A stretch of 64,000 bases of DNA from [Bacillus] enclensis (GCF_001456935.1 NZ_KQ758488.1:40308-104307), one strand, 5' to 3'; shown: positions 17,371 through 26,414, counted from the first letter of the stretch. The notes: a model not told the origin generated them from the letters alone. A program made the numbers and translations.

Positions 17371-17440
17371 TTCGCTTTAGCGAAATAACTTTCATTAATT
17401 GCTTTAGCAAAATATATTTCCTTAAATTGCTCTAACAAAC
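17371..17440. repeat. Three spaced short palindromes between tRNA-Asp and tRNA-Glu
   Basis: TTCGCTTTAGCGAAA, ATTGCTTTAGCAAAA and ATTGCTCTAACAAAC lie about 28 nt apart. Each is an imperfect palindrome built on GCTTTAGC. They could be small hairpins in the tRNA precursor or decayed duplications. Confidence 0.5.
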
Positions 17441-17480
17441 TACCCAACTACCAAACTATCATTCTACTAAAAGAAAGATA

Positions 17481-17552
17481 TGACCCGTACGGGATTCGAA
17501 CCCGTGTTACCGCCGTGAAAGGGCGGTGTCTTAACCGCTTGACCAACGGGCC
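17481..17552 (-). tRNA. tRNA-Glu (TTC)
   Basis: The minus strand starts GGCCCGTTGGTCAAGCGG, has anticodon TTC in CCTTTCACG, T-arm GGTTCGAATCC, acceptor partner ACGGGTC and A73. CCA is not encoded. Confidence 0.96.
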
Positions 17553-17590
17553 ATGCAGGATGATAGATGTTTTGCTTCCGCAAAAATCTT

Positions 17591-17666
17591 TGGTGAGCCA
17601 TGAAGGACTCGAACCTTCGACCCTCTGATTAAAAGTCAGATGCTCTACCAACTGAGCTAATGGCTC
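17591..17666 (-). tRNA. tRNA-Lys (TTT)
   Basis: The minus strand starts GAGCCATTAGCTCAGTTGG, has anticodon TTT in CTTTTAATC, T-arm GGTTCGAGTCC and an encoded CCA at 17591-17593. It is the first gene of the cluster on this strand. Confidence 0.96.
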
Positions 17667-17792
17667 ACAGTATATATCAACACGAAAGTTTCGCGACGTC
17701 TTTCGTGACAACGAAATTAATATTATCACGTATGGGAGACGGGGGCAATAGTTTTTTGTAGAATTTTGTTGAAAATTATTTTCTGGGGAATA

Positions 17793-17835
17793 AAAGAGGG
17801 ATTCAGCATCCTTAAAGGAGCTGGATCCCTCTTTT
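17793..17835 (-). terminator. Terminator after the NERD-domain gene
   Basis: AAAAGAGGGATTCAGC pairs with GCTGGATCCCTCTTTT in the + strand text at 17793-17835. On the minus strand the hairpin runs into a T-rich stretch upstream of the tRNA cluster. Confidence 0.7.
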
Positions 17836-18801
17836 CTATTGGGGAAATTTCAATGTATAGACGGTACTTTTTTTATTTCCTTCCCTCTGAACATTTAATT
17901 CTCTAAATATTCTTGTGGCCAACGAAGGGGAATCAATCATTAAAAAATGTTGGAGTTCTCTGCTTGTTATCTTTTCTCCAAATAACAAGCAATAATCGTT
18001 TAAGGCATTTTTATGTGCATCCTTTGAAGTCCAGTTGCAATAATCACACTTCCATCGCCCATGTCTTCTTTTAAGGGCATAATTATGGCATTGATCACAG
18101 CATACGCCTCTTATTACTTCATCCCTTGCAATGCCATAAGATTCAAGTATGGATTTCTTTAATGGGGAATGAGCTTTTAGAATACGCTTTGTTATTTTTT
18201 TCAGTTCTTTATCTTGAACTTCGATACCCTGGCCATAGTAATCTTCCAGTTCATTAATTTTTTGGGCGAGGCTTGTTGGTCTGATAATCTTTTGAGTAAA
18301 TTGCTCATGGTTTGACCGTATTACAGCATGAATATTGCTCATGACGACTAATCCATGAATGGGAAGTGGAGGCAGTTGATTTAGATCTAACCATTGCCGC
18401 AGCATTGTTTCCTGACGATTTAATTGAAATAAGGGATCCGGAAATGCTTTCTGCTCCCCGTTTTTAGTTTGAACTGCTTGATTAAACTCACCATCAAAAT
18501 CGATGATGCCTGATAAATTCTTTATTTCTAGAATGAGTATATATTTTTTAGTGAGGATCAGGGTATCGATTTGAAAGAACTGATTATTAATAAGGATTCT
18601 TACATCGTGAAGGATTAAGAAGTGTTGGTTCGGGAGGGTTTGCAAGTAGAAGTCGATTGATTTTTCTCCATTAAAGCCGGCTTGAAATTTTGAAAGGTCG
18701 TTTTTCAAGAGGATTATTTTCTCGTGTCTTTTCGGCAATCGTTCAAGAACTGCCTGCAACTTTAAGATTATTTCAGGGATTTGTCTTTCTTTAAGGTTCA
18801 T
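17836..18801 (-). CDS. NERD-domain protein with zinc ribbon
   Basis: The 321-residue protein has an NERD (nuclease-related) domain at about residues 35-150, with GFNGEKSIDFYL, the Asp in NQFFQIDTLIL and ILILEIKNLSG, i.e. the Asp and Glu-x-Lys of a restriction-endonuclease-like fold. A C-terminal zinc ribbon (CDQCHNYALK ... WKCDYCNW) like that of topoisomerase I follows near residues 235-258. Many Bacillus genomes carry several such proteins. Their biological role is unsettled, with predicted DNA processing or defence. It stands alone between the tRNA cluster and a phased motif array. Confidence 0.85.
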   Translation of the reverse strand: MNLKERQIPEIILKLQAVLERLPKRHEKIILLKNDLSKFQAGFNGEKSIDFYLQTLPNQHFLILHDVRILINNQFFQIDTLILTKKYILILEIKNLSGIIDFDGEFNQAVQTKNGEQKAFPDPLFQLNRQETMLRQWLDLNQLPPLPIHGLVVMSNIHAVIRSNHEQFTQKIIRPTSLAQKINELEDYYGQGIEVQDKELKKITKRILKAHSPLKKSILESYGIARDEVIRGVCCDQCHNYALKRRHGRWKCDYCNWTSKDAHKNALNDYCLLFGEKITSRELQHFLMIDSPSLATRIFRELNVQREGNKKSTVYTLKFPQ

Positions 18802-18964
18802 TTCGCCACTCCAATCAAGTTTATCTTGGTTATTATTCGACGTTTTTCACTAAAATCCTGCTTTTTCTATGAGATTGACTAATGAAAGGAGCGCTTGAAG
18901 TGCAAAATTTGATGATTTTAGCTTTTTAGGATAATAAATAGGTGTTGGCACTTCCATGAGAAGA

Positions 18965-19130
18965 TTTATTATCGATAATGAAAGATTTATTATCGACTTC
19001 TAAAAGTTTATTATCGATAATCGAAGTTTTATTATCGAAAAAGTAATATTGAGAAATTTTATTATCAAAAAATAGGGTTCGTTTTTAAAAATAGCCCTTT
19101 ATTATCAAAATTAGTAATATATTATCAAAC
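18965..19130. repeat. Phased TATTATC array (array 1)
   Basis: The motif TTTATTATCRA occurs with its C at 18973, 18994, 19015, 19036, 19066, 19106 and 19126. Steps are 21, 21, 21, 30, 40 (two of 20 with a degenerate middle unit) and 20 bp. The first units read ATTATCGATAAT, a palindrome. One opposite-orientation GGATAATAAATAGG lies at 18938. The array is in the 627 bp gap between the NERD gene and the DUF350 gene. From 19190 to 19430 follows a strongly C/A-rich plus strand with no supportable gene. Confidence 0.8.
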
Positions 19131-19428
19131 CGAACCGAAAACCTTAAATTTGTCGTTTTTAATACCCAATACCGTATAAACTACGCGCGAAATTTAAGCC
19201 ATCACCAGCACCTTGCCACACTCCCCGGCCGCAACCCTCGGGCCAGCATCCAATTCCGCGGCGCCCTGCCACGATCCCTGTTGCACCACCTAACCCAAAT
19301 CCACCCCCAGATCCAAACCAACAAAAAAACCACACCCCAGCCCCGCACAAACCAACGCACGGAACCAGGCTGCAGCCTCCAATAAAAGCCCCCAAACTCA
19401 ACCAACATCCAACTAACCAACAACCAAT

Positions 19429-19842
19429 CTAATAAGTCAAACTAGCCGCCACAATCAACCCAACCACAATTGAAACCGAGAACAAGCTGAAGCCGATGGC
19501 GACGTTGCCTTCTTCGACTTTCTTTGCCAGATTCGTTTTAGGTGTCAAAACGTATTCGATGATCCAGTACGCGATGACCTGGGTGGCGATCCCGATCAGC
19601 CCCCATACGAAGGCATCGAACAGGTTGACGCTGTTAGCCCAGACGGTGTAGATGACGATGGCCAGCCCGATGGCTTTGCCCCACAGTTTCAAGGCGACGG
19701 CGAGGTTGCCTTCGCGGATGAGGGTGGCTTCTGAGAATTTCGTTGTGAATGCGAATACGATGACCCCGAGGATCATGAGGCCGAGACCTGTGCCGACGTG
19801 GGCAAGAAAACTGATGAGTGCTTCACTCGTTATGATTTGCAT
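19429..19842 (-). CDS. DUF350 (YjfL-like) small membrane protein
   Basis: The 137-residue protein is almost entirely four hydrophobic helices (FLAHVGTGLGLMILGVIVFAF, AIGLAIVIYTVWANSVNLF, ALIGIATQVIAYWI-type, FSLFSVSIVVGLIVAASL) in the two-repeat pattern of DUF350. These proteins accompany ATP-grasp GSP-synthase homologues and stress channels in many bacteria. Its start lies 13 bp inside the end of the ATP-grasp gene, so it is coupled to it. Molecular function is unknown, with a membrane-stress or channel-like role suggested by context. Confidence 0.85.
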   Translation of the reverse strand: MQIITSEALISFLAHVGTGLGLMILGVIVFAFTTKFSEATLIREGNLAVALKLWGKAIGLAIVIYTVWANSVNLFDAFVWGLIGIATQVIAYWIIEYVLTPKTNLAKKVEEGNVAIGFSLFSVSIVVGLIVAASLTY

Positions 19843-21110
19843 GGATTACTCTCCTTTTTATCTTCCCCGATACCGATCGGGAGGAAGTATGATTCGTTAT
19901 CGGTGATGGCGTTGCCGGCACGGTATCCGACGGCACCCGCTGTACCGTTTATGACGAAGCTGCCGACCATTAGACTCGCTTCTACAACACCTGAATCAGT
20001 CCGGATGTCATGCCGCGGCAGCTCAATATATTCCTGATAGACAGGCAGCGTTTCCTTATATGTTTCTTTCGGGTCCTGCAGCACGACCCTGCCGGATGCT
20101 TCAATGATTTTGACGGTATCGCCCTCGCGCCCGAAGGCAGGCTTCTGCACATAGGTCGCACCGTTTGATTCGAACACATCCGGATCGAGATACGTCGGTA
20201 AAAAGAACGCTGAAATCCATTCATGTTCTTCTTCTGTGAAAAAATCGCTCCCCGACTCATGAAGCCCCCAGATCAGGGCCTGCACGCCTTTGGACTGCAT
20301 CAAGAATGCAGAAGGCGGGTTCAAAATGGCAAGCTTTCCGTCCATCACCAGCTTGATCAAATCGAGTCCCGATTTTTCACCGGTATCGGGATCCACATCG
20401 TCCACCAAATGCTCGATTGGATACGTCGGGCGGTACAGCACATCGATCCGCTCACCGCTTGGTGTGTAGAGTCCTGCTTCCCGGCCGGTCCTCACCTGCA
20501 ATTGATCGAGGCTGACAAATTCAGAAGGGACATCCGCCAATGACTGCAGGTACCGCGTGGTCAGATAATCCTCTTCGTGATCGCTGTGCGAGGAAAAGAC
20601 GATCTTCGGCGAGCCGTCCCGTCCGAGTGACCGCCAGGATGCGAGCAGTGCCCGACGGAGCTCAAGGCCGAGCTTCTCCTCAAGACCGGCATTCGGATCA
20701 TTCAGCGAAAAATGATCGCACACTTTTCCGTTCACATTATAAAGCTCTTTCATGAAGGTCGGTGTGTCACTATTAAACTCCAATAGTTTCACTCGTCCGT
20801 CACTGCCCAAAACAAAATCGAATCGGCCGACGATGCACTCCTGGGGAATCGATTTAGTCCGTATGTAAGGAAGCGATTCCTCGGGAAATCCCAGTTCCAG
20901 CAGTGATTCATCACCGAGCTCGCGCAGGAGGCCGGCCGTTTTCACAAATACGTGATATGCTTTCTCCGAAGCATCACGGACCGCCTCGATCATGGCCATG
21001 GGTTCTTTTTTTATATCCAAAAGGGCATATTCCATTCCGAAGAGGTCGTGCCAGAAATCCGGGATCCCTTCATAAAAATCCGCTCTTTGTTCACGATGTG
21101 TACTATCCAC
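19830..21110 (-). CDS. Glutathionylspermidine-synthase-like ATP-grasp ligase (YgiC/YjfC family)
   Basis: I place the start at the GTG at 21110, which overlaps the TAG stop of the upstream lipoprotein gene (GTGGATAG) and has AAAGGCGG upstream, giving 426 residues. The longer frame would overlap the whole lipoprotein tail and reads like non-coding sequence there. Family hallmarks include FYEGIPDFWHDLFGMEYALLD-type N-terminus, KLLEFNSDTPT, the SHSDHEEDY region, DVLYRPTYPIEHL, KLAILNPPSAFLMQSKG, KPAFGREGDTVK and QEYIELP. Residues for ATP binding (Lys and Glu of the grasp) are in place. The N-terminal amidase of true GSP synthetase/amidase is absent. Substrate is unknown because Bacillus lacks glutathionylspermidine. 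Confidence 0.88.
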   Translation of the reverse strand: MDSTHREQRADFYEGIPDFWHDLFGMEYALLDIKKEPMAMIEAVRDASEKAYHVFVKTAGLLRELGDESLLELGFPEESLPYIRTKSIPQECIVGRFDFVLGSDGRVKLLEFNSDTPTFMKELYNVNGKVCDHFSLNDPNAGLEEKLGLELRRALLASWRSLGRDGSPKIVFSSHSDHEEDYLTTRYLQSLADVPSEFVSLDQLQVRTGREAGLYTPSGERIDVLYRPTYPIEHLVDDVDPDTGEKSGLDLIKLVMDGKLAILNPPSAFLMQSKGVQALIWGLHESGSDFFTEEEHEWISAFFLPTYLDPDVFESNGATYVQKPAFGREGDTVKIIEASGRVVLQDPKETYKETLPVYQEYIELPRHDIRTDSGVVEASLMVGSFVINGTAGAVGYRAGNAITDNESYFLPIGIGEDKKESNPCKS

Positions 21111-21414
21111 CGAATCCGCCTTTCGAGCCGCTTCCAATCCCTGATTTATAGGATTTTGAATAGGATTTGTAGCCTGAATAATTGCGGAGGCTCGATTTGT
21201 TTTTAAACATTCTGCCGGCGAACCAGAAGTAGCCGAAATGAGAGGAGCGGCTGTCATCACAGTAGTACGTGCCGCTGTCGTCGTCCCAATCCCAGTCGTC
21301 GCAGTCGGTGTCTGTCGGCTCCGGCGGGAGGTCCTGGTTGTTCCCGCAGCCGGTGACGGAAATGGCCATCACGGAGGCGGCCACTCCTGCCATCAATTTT
21401 TTCGTTTTGTTCAT
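21103..21414 (-). CDS. YgiB/DUF1190-like lipoprotein
   Basis: The 103-residue protein has a lipoprotein signal ending in the lipobox SVTGC (Cys23). An acidic and aromatic segment (TDCDDWDWDDDSGTYYCDD) and a Ser/Tyr/Gly tail ending SGSKGGFGG follow. The terminal GGFG motif and the position directly before a YgiC-like ligase recall the E. coli ygiB-ygiC pair. That tail could be a ligase substrate, which is inference. It overlaps both neighbours by a few bases (21411-21414 and 21103-21110), so the three genes are translationally coupled. Confidence 0.75.
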   Translation of the reverse strand: MNKTKKLMAGVAASVMAISVTGCGNNQDLPPEPTDTDCDDWDWDDDSGTYYCDDSRSSHFGYFWFAGRMFKNKSSLRNYSGYKSYSKSYKSGIGSGSKGGFGG

Positions 21415-21875
21415 TGCGTTTCCTCCTTCAGCGTTTCGCCGGTTGCTTTTACATATAAAATGTATACGGACCGGTCTTCGTCGATTTCGGCGGAATCCCG
21501 TTCATATTCCCTGCCATCTATATAGGTATATACTGAACCGGTGACGCTCAGAATATCAAGATGATCATCGTATGTTTCCTGTTTAACGATCGGGTGATTC
21601 TTCCTCGGATTCAGCTCACGGATCTCCAGCAGCAGTCCCTGCGGCGGGAAGAGCGGATCGGTGACAGGCTCTTCTTCATATTTGTCTACATATATAAGAA
21701 AAAGATTCCCTTCCTTCGCAGACGATGTCTGTCTGTAGGTGACGCCTTCTTTTACAAAAAACTCACATTCCCTGCGTGCAAGGATCTGTCCGAGTTCTAT
21801 CTCCGGGTAATGAAAGATCGGTTCATAGCCGCCCATGCCTTTCAGCAGGCGGTATTCAAGTAAGGGGCGTGACAT
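21411..21875 (-). CDS. Conserved protein of unknown function, first gene of the DUF350/ATP-grasp operon
   Basis: I use the second ATG at 21875 (10 nt after GGAGG) rather than the ATG at 21884, which abuts the ribosome site. This gives 154 residues. No signal peptide or membrane helix is evident. The sequence is rich in beta-type strands (CEFFVKEGVTYRQTS, NLFLIYVDKYEEE, GSVYTYIDGREYERD, SVYILYVKATGE), so a small soluble all-beta fold is likely. I do not recognise a family. It overlaps the lipoprotein gene start by an ATGA-type junction and is divergent from the K+ channel gene across a 126 bp promoter region. Confidence 0.75.
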   Translation of the reverse strand: MSRPLLEYRLLKGMGGYEPIFHYPEIELGQILARRECEFFVKEGVTYRQTSSAKEGNLFLIYVDKYEEEPVTDPLFPPQGLLLEIRELNPRKNHPIVKQETYDDHLDILSVTGSVYTYIDGREYERDSAEIDEDRSVYILYVKATGETLKEETQ

Positions 21876-22001
21876 CCCTCGCATTCCTCCTTTGGTCGAA
21901 TGGTTCGCTCTTTATGTATACGGTTCACAAAAAGAATGGTTTCACTCAAAACTTGGTTATTGGTATGATTATACTATGATTTCTTCAAGAGGAGCGATTG
22001 C

Positions 22002-23030
22002 ATGGCCATTTTTATGAGGCTTTGGAAACAAGTTTCCAAGATGGACTTCGGTTTCATCTTATTGTTATCCGTTATTATCATTTTATTGGGGACATTCGGG
22101 ATTTATTTTCTGGAACCCGAAGGCTTTCCTTCATTGTTTGACGGTTTCTGGTGGACGATGACCACCCTGACCACGGTCGGATACGGGGATTATTATCCCG
22201 TCACGGTCGGCGGACGCCTGCTCGGGATCTTCCTCTTTATCTTCGGGATCGGGATCATAGGGGTCCTGATCAGCAAGACGGTGGATGCCATCACGACGTT
22301 TCAAAAATACAAACGGGAAGGGAAGCTTGAGTATACCATGAACGATCATTTCATTTATATCAACTGGTCAAAGAAGACGGAAAGGGCGATTGCGGAAGTG
22401 CTGGCCCACTCGCCTGAAGCGGAAATGGTTCTGATCGACACGCTGGGTGAATCGCCGGTCGACCATCCCCAGATCCACTACATACAAGGGGACCCGTCCG
22501 ATGAAGACATCTTGCTGCGAGCCAATATCATGGATGCCAAAAGGGTCGCGATCTTTTCCGATTCGCGGATAGAGGATCCGTCGCTGATTGACGGGAAGAC
22601 CCTCCTGATTGCGTCTGCCGTTGAGGGACTGTCGAAGACGTACGAAAAAGAGATTCATACGATTGTAGAGATTTCCGAAGACCGCCATATCCCTAAATTC
22701 AAACACATCGCGGTCGAGGACTTCATCCTGTCCACCGATTCCGTCTCTTTCTTGATGGCAAAAGCGACGATTCATCCCGGGACGACGAGCTTGTTCAGGC
22801 AGCTCTTGAGCAAACGGTACGGGAATAACATCCACGAGCTGAAGGCGAACCCTGAGTGGAAGACCATCAAGCAGGCGTCTGAGGAGCTTCTGCAAAAAGG
22901 GGCCATCCTGCTGGCCGTCAATGACAGCATGGACTTCACCGATGCAATCAACCGCGAACTGCTCGAATCGGATACGCTGTACGTCGTCTGCCACGACAGG
23001 GTGTATGAACAGCTTACTGCTGGTGAATGA
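22002..23030 (+). CDS. Two-TM potassium channel with cytoplasmic TrkA-N (RCK) domain
   Basis: The 342-residue protein has TM1 at about residues 15-35 (FGFILLLSVIIILLGTFGIYF), a pore loop with the K+ selectivity filter TTVGYGD near residue 58, TM2 (LLGIFLFIFGIGIIGVLI) and a C-terminal Rossmann-like RCK/TrkA-N domain. It resembles B. subtilis YugO, a K+ efflux channel. The start has GAGGAGC ribosome site 8 nt upstream. It runs against the replication direction and is divergent from the DUF350/ATP-grasp operon. This channel, ATP-grasp and DUF350 association recurs in envelope-stress gene clusters. Confidence 0.9.
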   Translation: MAIFMRLWKQVSKMDFGFILLLSVIIILLGTFGIYFLEPEGFPSLFDGFWWTMTTLTTVGYGDYYPVTVGGRLLGIFLFIFGIGIIGVLISKTVDAITTFQKYKREGKLEYTMNDHFIYINWSKKTERAIAEVLAHSPEAEMVLIDTLGESPVDHPQIHYIQGDPSDEDILLRANIMDAKRVAIFSDSRIEDPSLIDGKTLLIASAVEGLSKTYEKEIHTIVEISEDRHIPKFKHIAVEDFILSTDSVSFLMAKATIHPGTTSLFRQLLSKRYGNNIHELKANPEWKTIKQASEELLQKGAILLAVNDSMDFTDAINRELLESDTLYVVCHDRVYEQLTAGE

Positions 23031-23037
23031 ATATAAG

Positions 23038-23072
23038 AAAAGAAGCTGACCCGAGGGGTCAGCTTCTTTTTT
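23038..23072. terminator. Bidirectional terminator between K+ channel and purA
   Basis: AAAGAAGCTGACCC pairs with GGTCAGCTTCTTT around GAG, with T runs on both sides, serving two convergent genes. Confidence 0.9.
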
Positions 23073-23090
23073 GTGTGTCTTATTTTGAAA

Positions 23091-24383
23091 TTATCTCGGG
23101 CTCCACACACTGCGCACCACATTCGTCTGTGAACGGTCAGGTCCTACAGAGAAGATGGAAAGCGGGATGCCGGTAAGCTGGGATACGCGCTCAAGGTAGT
23201 GGCGTGCATTTTCAGGAAGCTCGGAAAGCGTCTTGCAGCCTGTGATGTCTTCCGTCCAACCTGGAAGCTCTTCGTATACCGGGTCGCATTCAGCCAGGAT
23301 GTTGAGGTTCGCAGGGAACTCTTCCATGATTTCGCCTTTGTATTTGTAAGCGACACAGATTTTTAATGTTTCGATGCCGGTCAATACGTCGATTGAGTTC
23401 AGGGACAGGTCAGTCAGTCCGCTGACACGGCGGGCATGGCGGACAACAACGCTGTCGAACCAGCCGACACGGCGTGCGCGTCCAGTCGTCGTACCGTACT
23501 CACGGCCGACTTCACGGATTTGATCGCCGATCTCGTTGTTCAGTTCAGTAGGGAATGGACCGTCTCCGACACGGGTCGTGTATGCTTTTGAAACACCGAC
23601 AACGTGATTGATCTTTGTAGGTCCGACACCTGAACCGATCGTCACTCCCCCTGCTACCGGGTTGGATGACGTTACGAACGGGTATGTACCCTGGTCGATA
23701 TCGAGCATGACACCCTGTGCTCCTTCAAAAAGAACGCGGCGGCCGTTGTCGATCGCGTCGTTCAATACAACGGATGTGTCCACGACGTACTTCTTGATCT
23801 GCTGGCCGTACTCGTAGTATTCATCAAGGATATCCTCGATTTTGAATCCTTCTGTTTCATAGAAACGCTCTAGAAGGCGGTTCTTTTCTTCAAGGTTGCG
23901 TGCAAGCTTTTCTTCGAACGATGCACGGTCAAGAAGGTCGGCGATACGAATCCCGATACGTGCCGCTTTATCCATGTAGGCAGGTCCGATCCCTTTTTTC
24001 GTTGTACCGATCTTGTTGGCGCCTTTACGCTCCTCTTCCACTTCGTCAAGCTTCAGGTGGTAAGGAAGGATGACGTGCGCGCGGTTGCTGATTCGCAAGT
24101 TCTCAGTTGTAACGTCACGGTCATGTAAGTATTTAAGTTCCTTCACCAATGCCTTCGGATCGACGACCATGCCGTTCCCGATGACAGAAATCTTTTCATT
24201 ATAAAAGATACCTGATGGAATTAAGTGCAGCTTATATGTTTCACCGTCAAATTTAATTGTATGTCCCGCGTTATTACCGCCCTGGTAACGTGCGATTACT
24301 TCTGCATGTTCAGAAAGGAAGTCAGTGATCTTTCCTTTTCCTTCGTCTCCCCATTGTGTTCCCACTACTACTACTGAAGACAT
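23091..24383 (-). CDS. purA: Adenylosuccinate synthetase
   Basis: The 430-residue enzyme joins IMP and aspartate using GTP, the first committed step to AMP. It begins [21 protein letters not shown] (P-loop). Further hallmarks are [28 protein letters not shown] and the C-terminal GPDRSQT. The ATG at 24383 is 7 nt after GGAGGT. The upstream GTG at 24392 overlaps that ribosome site and is rejected. It is monocistronic with its own PurR-box promoter. Confidence 0.97.
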   Translation of the reverse strand: MSSVVVVGTQWGDEGKGKITDFLSEHAEVIARYQGGNNAGHTIKFDGETYKLHLIPSGIFYNEKISVIGNGMVVDPKALVKELKYLHDRDVTTENLRISNRAHVILPYHLKLDEVEEERKGANKIGTTKKGIGPAYMDKAARIGIRIADLLDRASFEEKLARNLEEKNRLLERFYETEGFKIEDILDEYYEYGQQIKKYVVDTSVVLNDAIDNGRRVLFEGAQGVMLDIDQGTYPFVTSSNPVAGGVTIGSGVGPTKINHVVGVSKAYTTRVGDGPFPTELNNEIGDQIREVGREYGTTTGRARRVGWFDSVVVRHARRVSGLTDLSLNSIDVLTGIETLKICVAYKYKGEIMEEFPANLNILAECDPVYEELPGWTEDITGCKTLSELPENARHYLERVSQLTGIPLSIFSVGPDRSQTNVVRSVWSPR

Positions 24384-24434
24384 AATAAGCACCTCCGACG
24401 GGAATTAGTATTCCCTCTTTTTTCAAACAAACTC

Positions 24435-24510
24435 ATTTTATCAACTGAATAGAGGAAAGTCAATCAAAACACGAACATTATTATAGGTATTTATCTTTAT
24501 GTTCGTAAAA
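24435..24510 (-). promoter_or_regulatory. purA promoter with paired PurR boxes
   Basis: On the minus strand TTGACT (24458-24463), a 17-nt spacer and TAAAAT (24435-24440) form a strong sigma-A promoter. Just upstream are two inverted CGAACAT cores (24472-24478, and ATGTTCG at 24499-24505) 20 bp apart, flanked by A/T. This is the arrangement of paired PurBoxes bound by the Bacillus PurR repressor. The rest of the 306 bp spacer (24511-24689) holds the promoter side of the ABC gene and no gene. Confidence 0.85.
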
Positions 24511-24689
24511 TCAACACCGCGGAATCACCGGCACAAGGTCACGCCCACCCACGCTGAAAGCCCGTCCCGCACCGCTTTAAAGCACTGCAGATAAAATGAT
24601 AAAAAAGTATTAGCCCGAAATTTTTATTTTTGGTATGTTTAAATAAGCATTTTGAATTTTACATACAATTGGATATTGAGGTGAGTGAG

Positions 24690-26414
24690 ATGATTAAGCG
24701 TTTTTTCAGTTATTACCGTCCCCACAGGCGGCTGTTTTACATAGATTTCTTTTGTGCCGTGCTGGTCGGACTGCTTGAACTCGGGTTCCCGATTGCGGTG
24801 TCCTGGTTCATTGACACCCTCCTGCCTGAAGGGAATTGGAGTACGATCATCGCCGTGAGCGCGGGTCTCCTGGTCCTGTATCTGCTCAGTTCGAGCATGC
24901 AGTTTGTCGTGAACTATTGGGGGCATAAGCTCGGGATCAACATCGAGACCGATATGAGGCGTGAGCTTTTCCACCATGTGCAGCGGCAGTCCTTCCGCTT
25001 CTTCGACAACACGAAGACCGGGCACATCATGAGCCGCGTGACGAATGACCTGATGGACATCGGCGAGCTTGCCCACCACGGGCCGGAGGATTTATTCATC
25101 GCCGTCATGACGTTCATCGGGGCCTTCTGGATCATGCTGACGATCAATGCGAAGCTCGCACTTGTCGCGATCATCATCGTCCCGTTCCTTGTCTGGCTGA
25201 TTTCGGTTTCGAATATCAAAATGAATAGGGCATGGACAAAAATGTACGGCAACATCGCCGACGTGAACAGCAGGGTGGAGGACAGCGTGTCCGGGTCCCG
25301 TGTCGTGCAGTCCTTCACCAACGAACAATTCGAGATGGACCGTTTCAATGAAAACAACCAGTTCTTCCGTAAATCGAAGCTTAAAGCGTACAACGTCATG
25401 AGTGTGAACCTTTCTGGGATCTATATCACCACGCGTTTGATGACGCTTGTAATCCTTGTATACGGGGCTTGGCTGAGCTTCTCGGGTGCCCTTACCTACG
25501 GCGAGCTGGTCGCGTTCATCCTTTACATCAACGTCCTTTTCAAGCCAATCGATAAAATTTCCGCCCTGCTTGAGCTGTATCCTAAAGGGATGGCCGGCTT
25601 CAAGCGGTTCACGGAACTGATGGATATGGAGCCGGATATCGAAGACCGTCCGCACGCGGTGGAAGTGTCCACGTTAAGAGGCCGTATCGAGTTCGACCGC
25701 GTCCGTTTTGGCTACGAGCCGGACCGGCCGATCCTGAACGACCTGTCATTCGGGATCGAACCGGGGCAGACCGTCGCTTTCGTCGGTCCTTCAGGTGCGG
25801 GGAAAACGACGATCTGCTCGCTTATCCCGCGTTTCTACGATATCGAGTCAGGGGCCATCACCATTGACGGGATCGATGTCAGGGATATGACGAAAAAATC
25901 GCTCCGCTCCCAAATCGGGATCGTCCAGCAGGATGTATTCCTGTTTACAGGGACACTGCGTGAGAACATCGCGTACGGCAAACTGGATGCGACGCAGGAA
26001 GAGATCGAAGAAGCATCAAGGCGCGCCCATTTGACCGATCTGATTGCATCCCTTCCTGACGGGTACGATACCCAGATCGGTGAGCGAGGCTTGAAATTAT
26101 CCGGCGGTCAGAAGCAGCGGCTGTCGATTGCAAGGATGTTCCTGAAGAACCCTCAGATCCTCATTCTCGATGAAGCGACTTCGGCACTTGATACCGAGAC
26201 AGAAGCGATCATCCAGGAGGCGCTGAACGAATTGGCGAAAGACCGGACCACTCTGGTCATCGCCCACCGTCTGGCCACGATCCGTAAAGCGGACCGCATC
26301 CTCGTTGTCACTGAAAACGGCATTGCCGAGGACGGGACGCATGAAGAGCTTCTTTCGATTGAGGATGGGATTTTCACGAAGTTGCATGCTCATCAGCATG
26401 CGACGATATTGTAG
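24690..26414 (+). CDS. ABC exporter half-transporter (MsbA/YknU type)
   Basis: The ATG at 24690 follows TTGAGGTGAGTGAG and gives 574 residues. The 20 extra residues of the longer frame have no ribosome site. Six transmembrane helices fill residues 1-310. The nucleotide-binding domain has Walker A GPSGAGKTT, Q-loop, signature LSGGQKQR, Walker B ILILDEATSALD and H-loop IAHRL. Such half-transporters dimerise to export drugs, lipids or peptides. It is a single gene head-on to replication. Substrate cannot be told. Confidence 0.9.
   Translation: MIKRFFSYYRPHRRLFYIDFFCAVLVGLLELGFPIAVSWFIDTLLPEGNWSTIIAVSAGLLVLYLLSSSMQFVVNYWGHKLGINIETDMRRELFHHVQRQSFRFFDNTKTGHIMSRVTNDLMDIGELAHHGPEDLFIAVMTFIGAFWIMLTINAKLALVAIIIVPFLVWLISVSNIKMNRAWTKMYGNIADVNSRVEDSVSGSRVVQSFTNEQFEMDRFNENNQFFRKSKLKAYNVMSVNLSGIYITTRLMTLVILVYGAWLSFSGALTYGELVAFILYINVLFKPIDKISALLELYPKGMAGFKRFTELMDMEPDIEDRPHAVEVSTLRGRIEFDRVRFGYEPDRPILNDLSFGIEPGQTVAFVGPSGAGKTTICSLIPRFYDIESGAITIDGIDVRDMTKKSLRSQIGIVQQDVFLFTGTLRENIAYGKLDATQEEIEEASRRAHLTDLIASLPDGYDTQIGERGLKLSGGQKQRLSIARMFLKNPQILILDEATSALDTETEAIIQEALNELAKDRTTLVIAHRLATIRKADRILVVTENGIAEDGTHEELLSIEDGIFTKLHAHQHATIL

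Noticed and set aside
17020..17729. Three small frames across the tRNA cluster
   Set aside because: They translate tRNA genes and spacers.
18965..19130. CRISPR-like array
   Set aside because: Repeat units are about 11 bp with 9-10 bp spacers, far below CRISPR size, and no cas genes are near.
19830..21260. 476-residue version of the ATP-grasp protein
   Set aside because: The extra 50 residues overlap the lipoprotein gene in another frame and look non-coding. The GTG at 21110 has a ribosome site and stop-start overlap.
22368..22994. 208-residue frame antisense to the K+ channel
   Set aside because: Shadow of the channel RCK domain, with no ribosome site.
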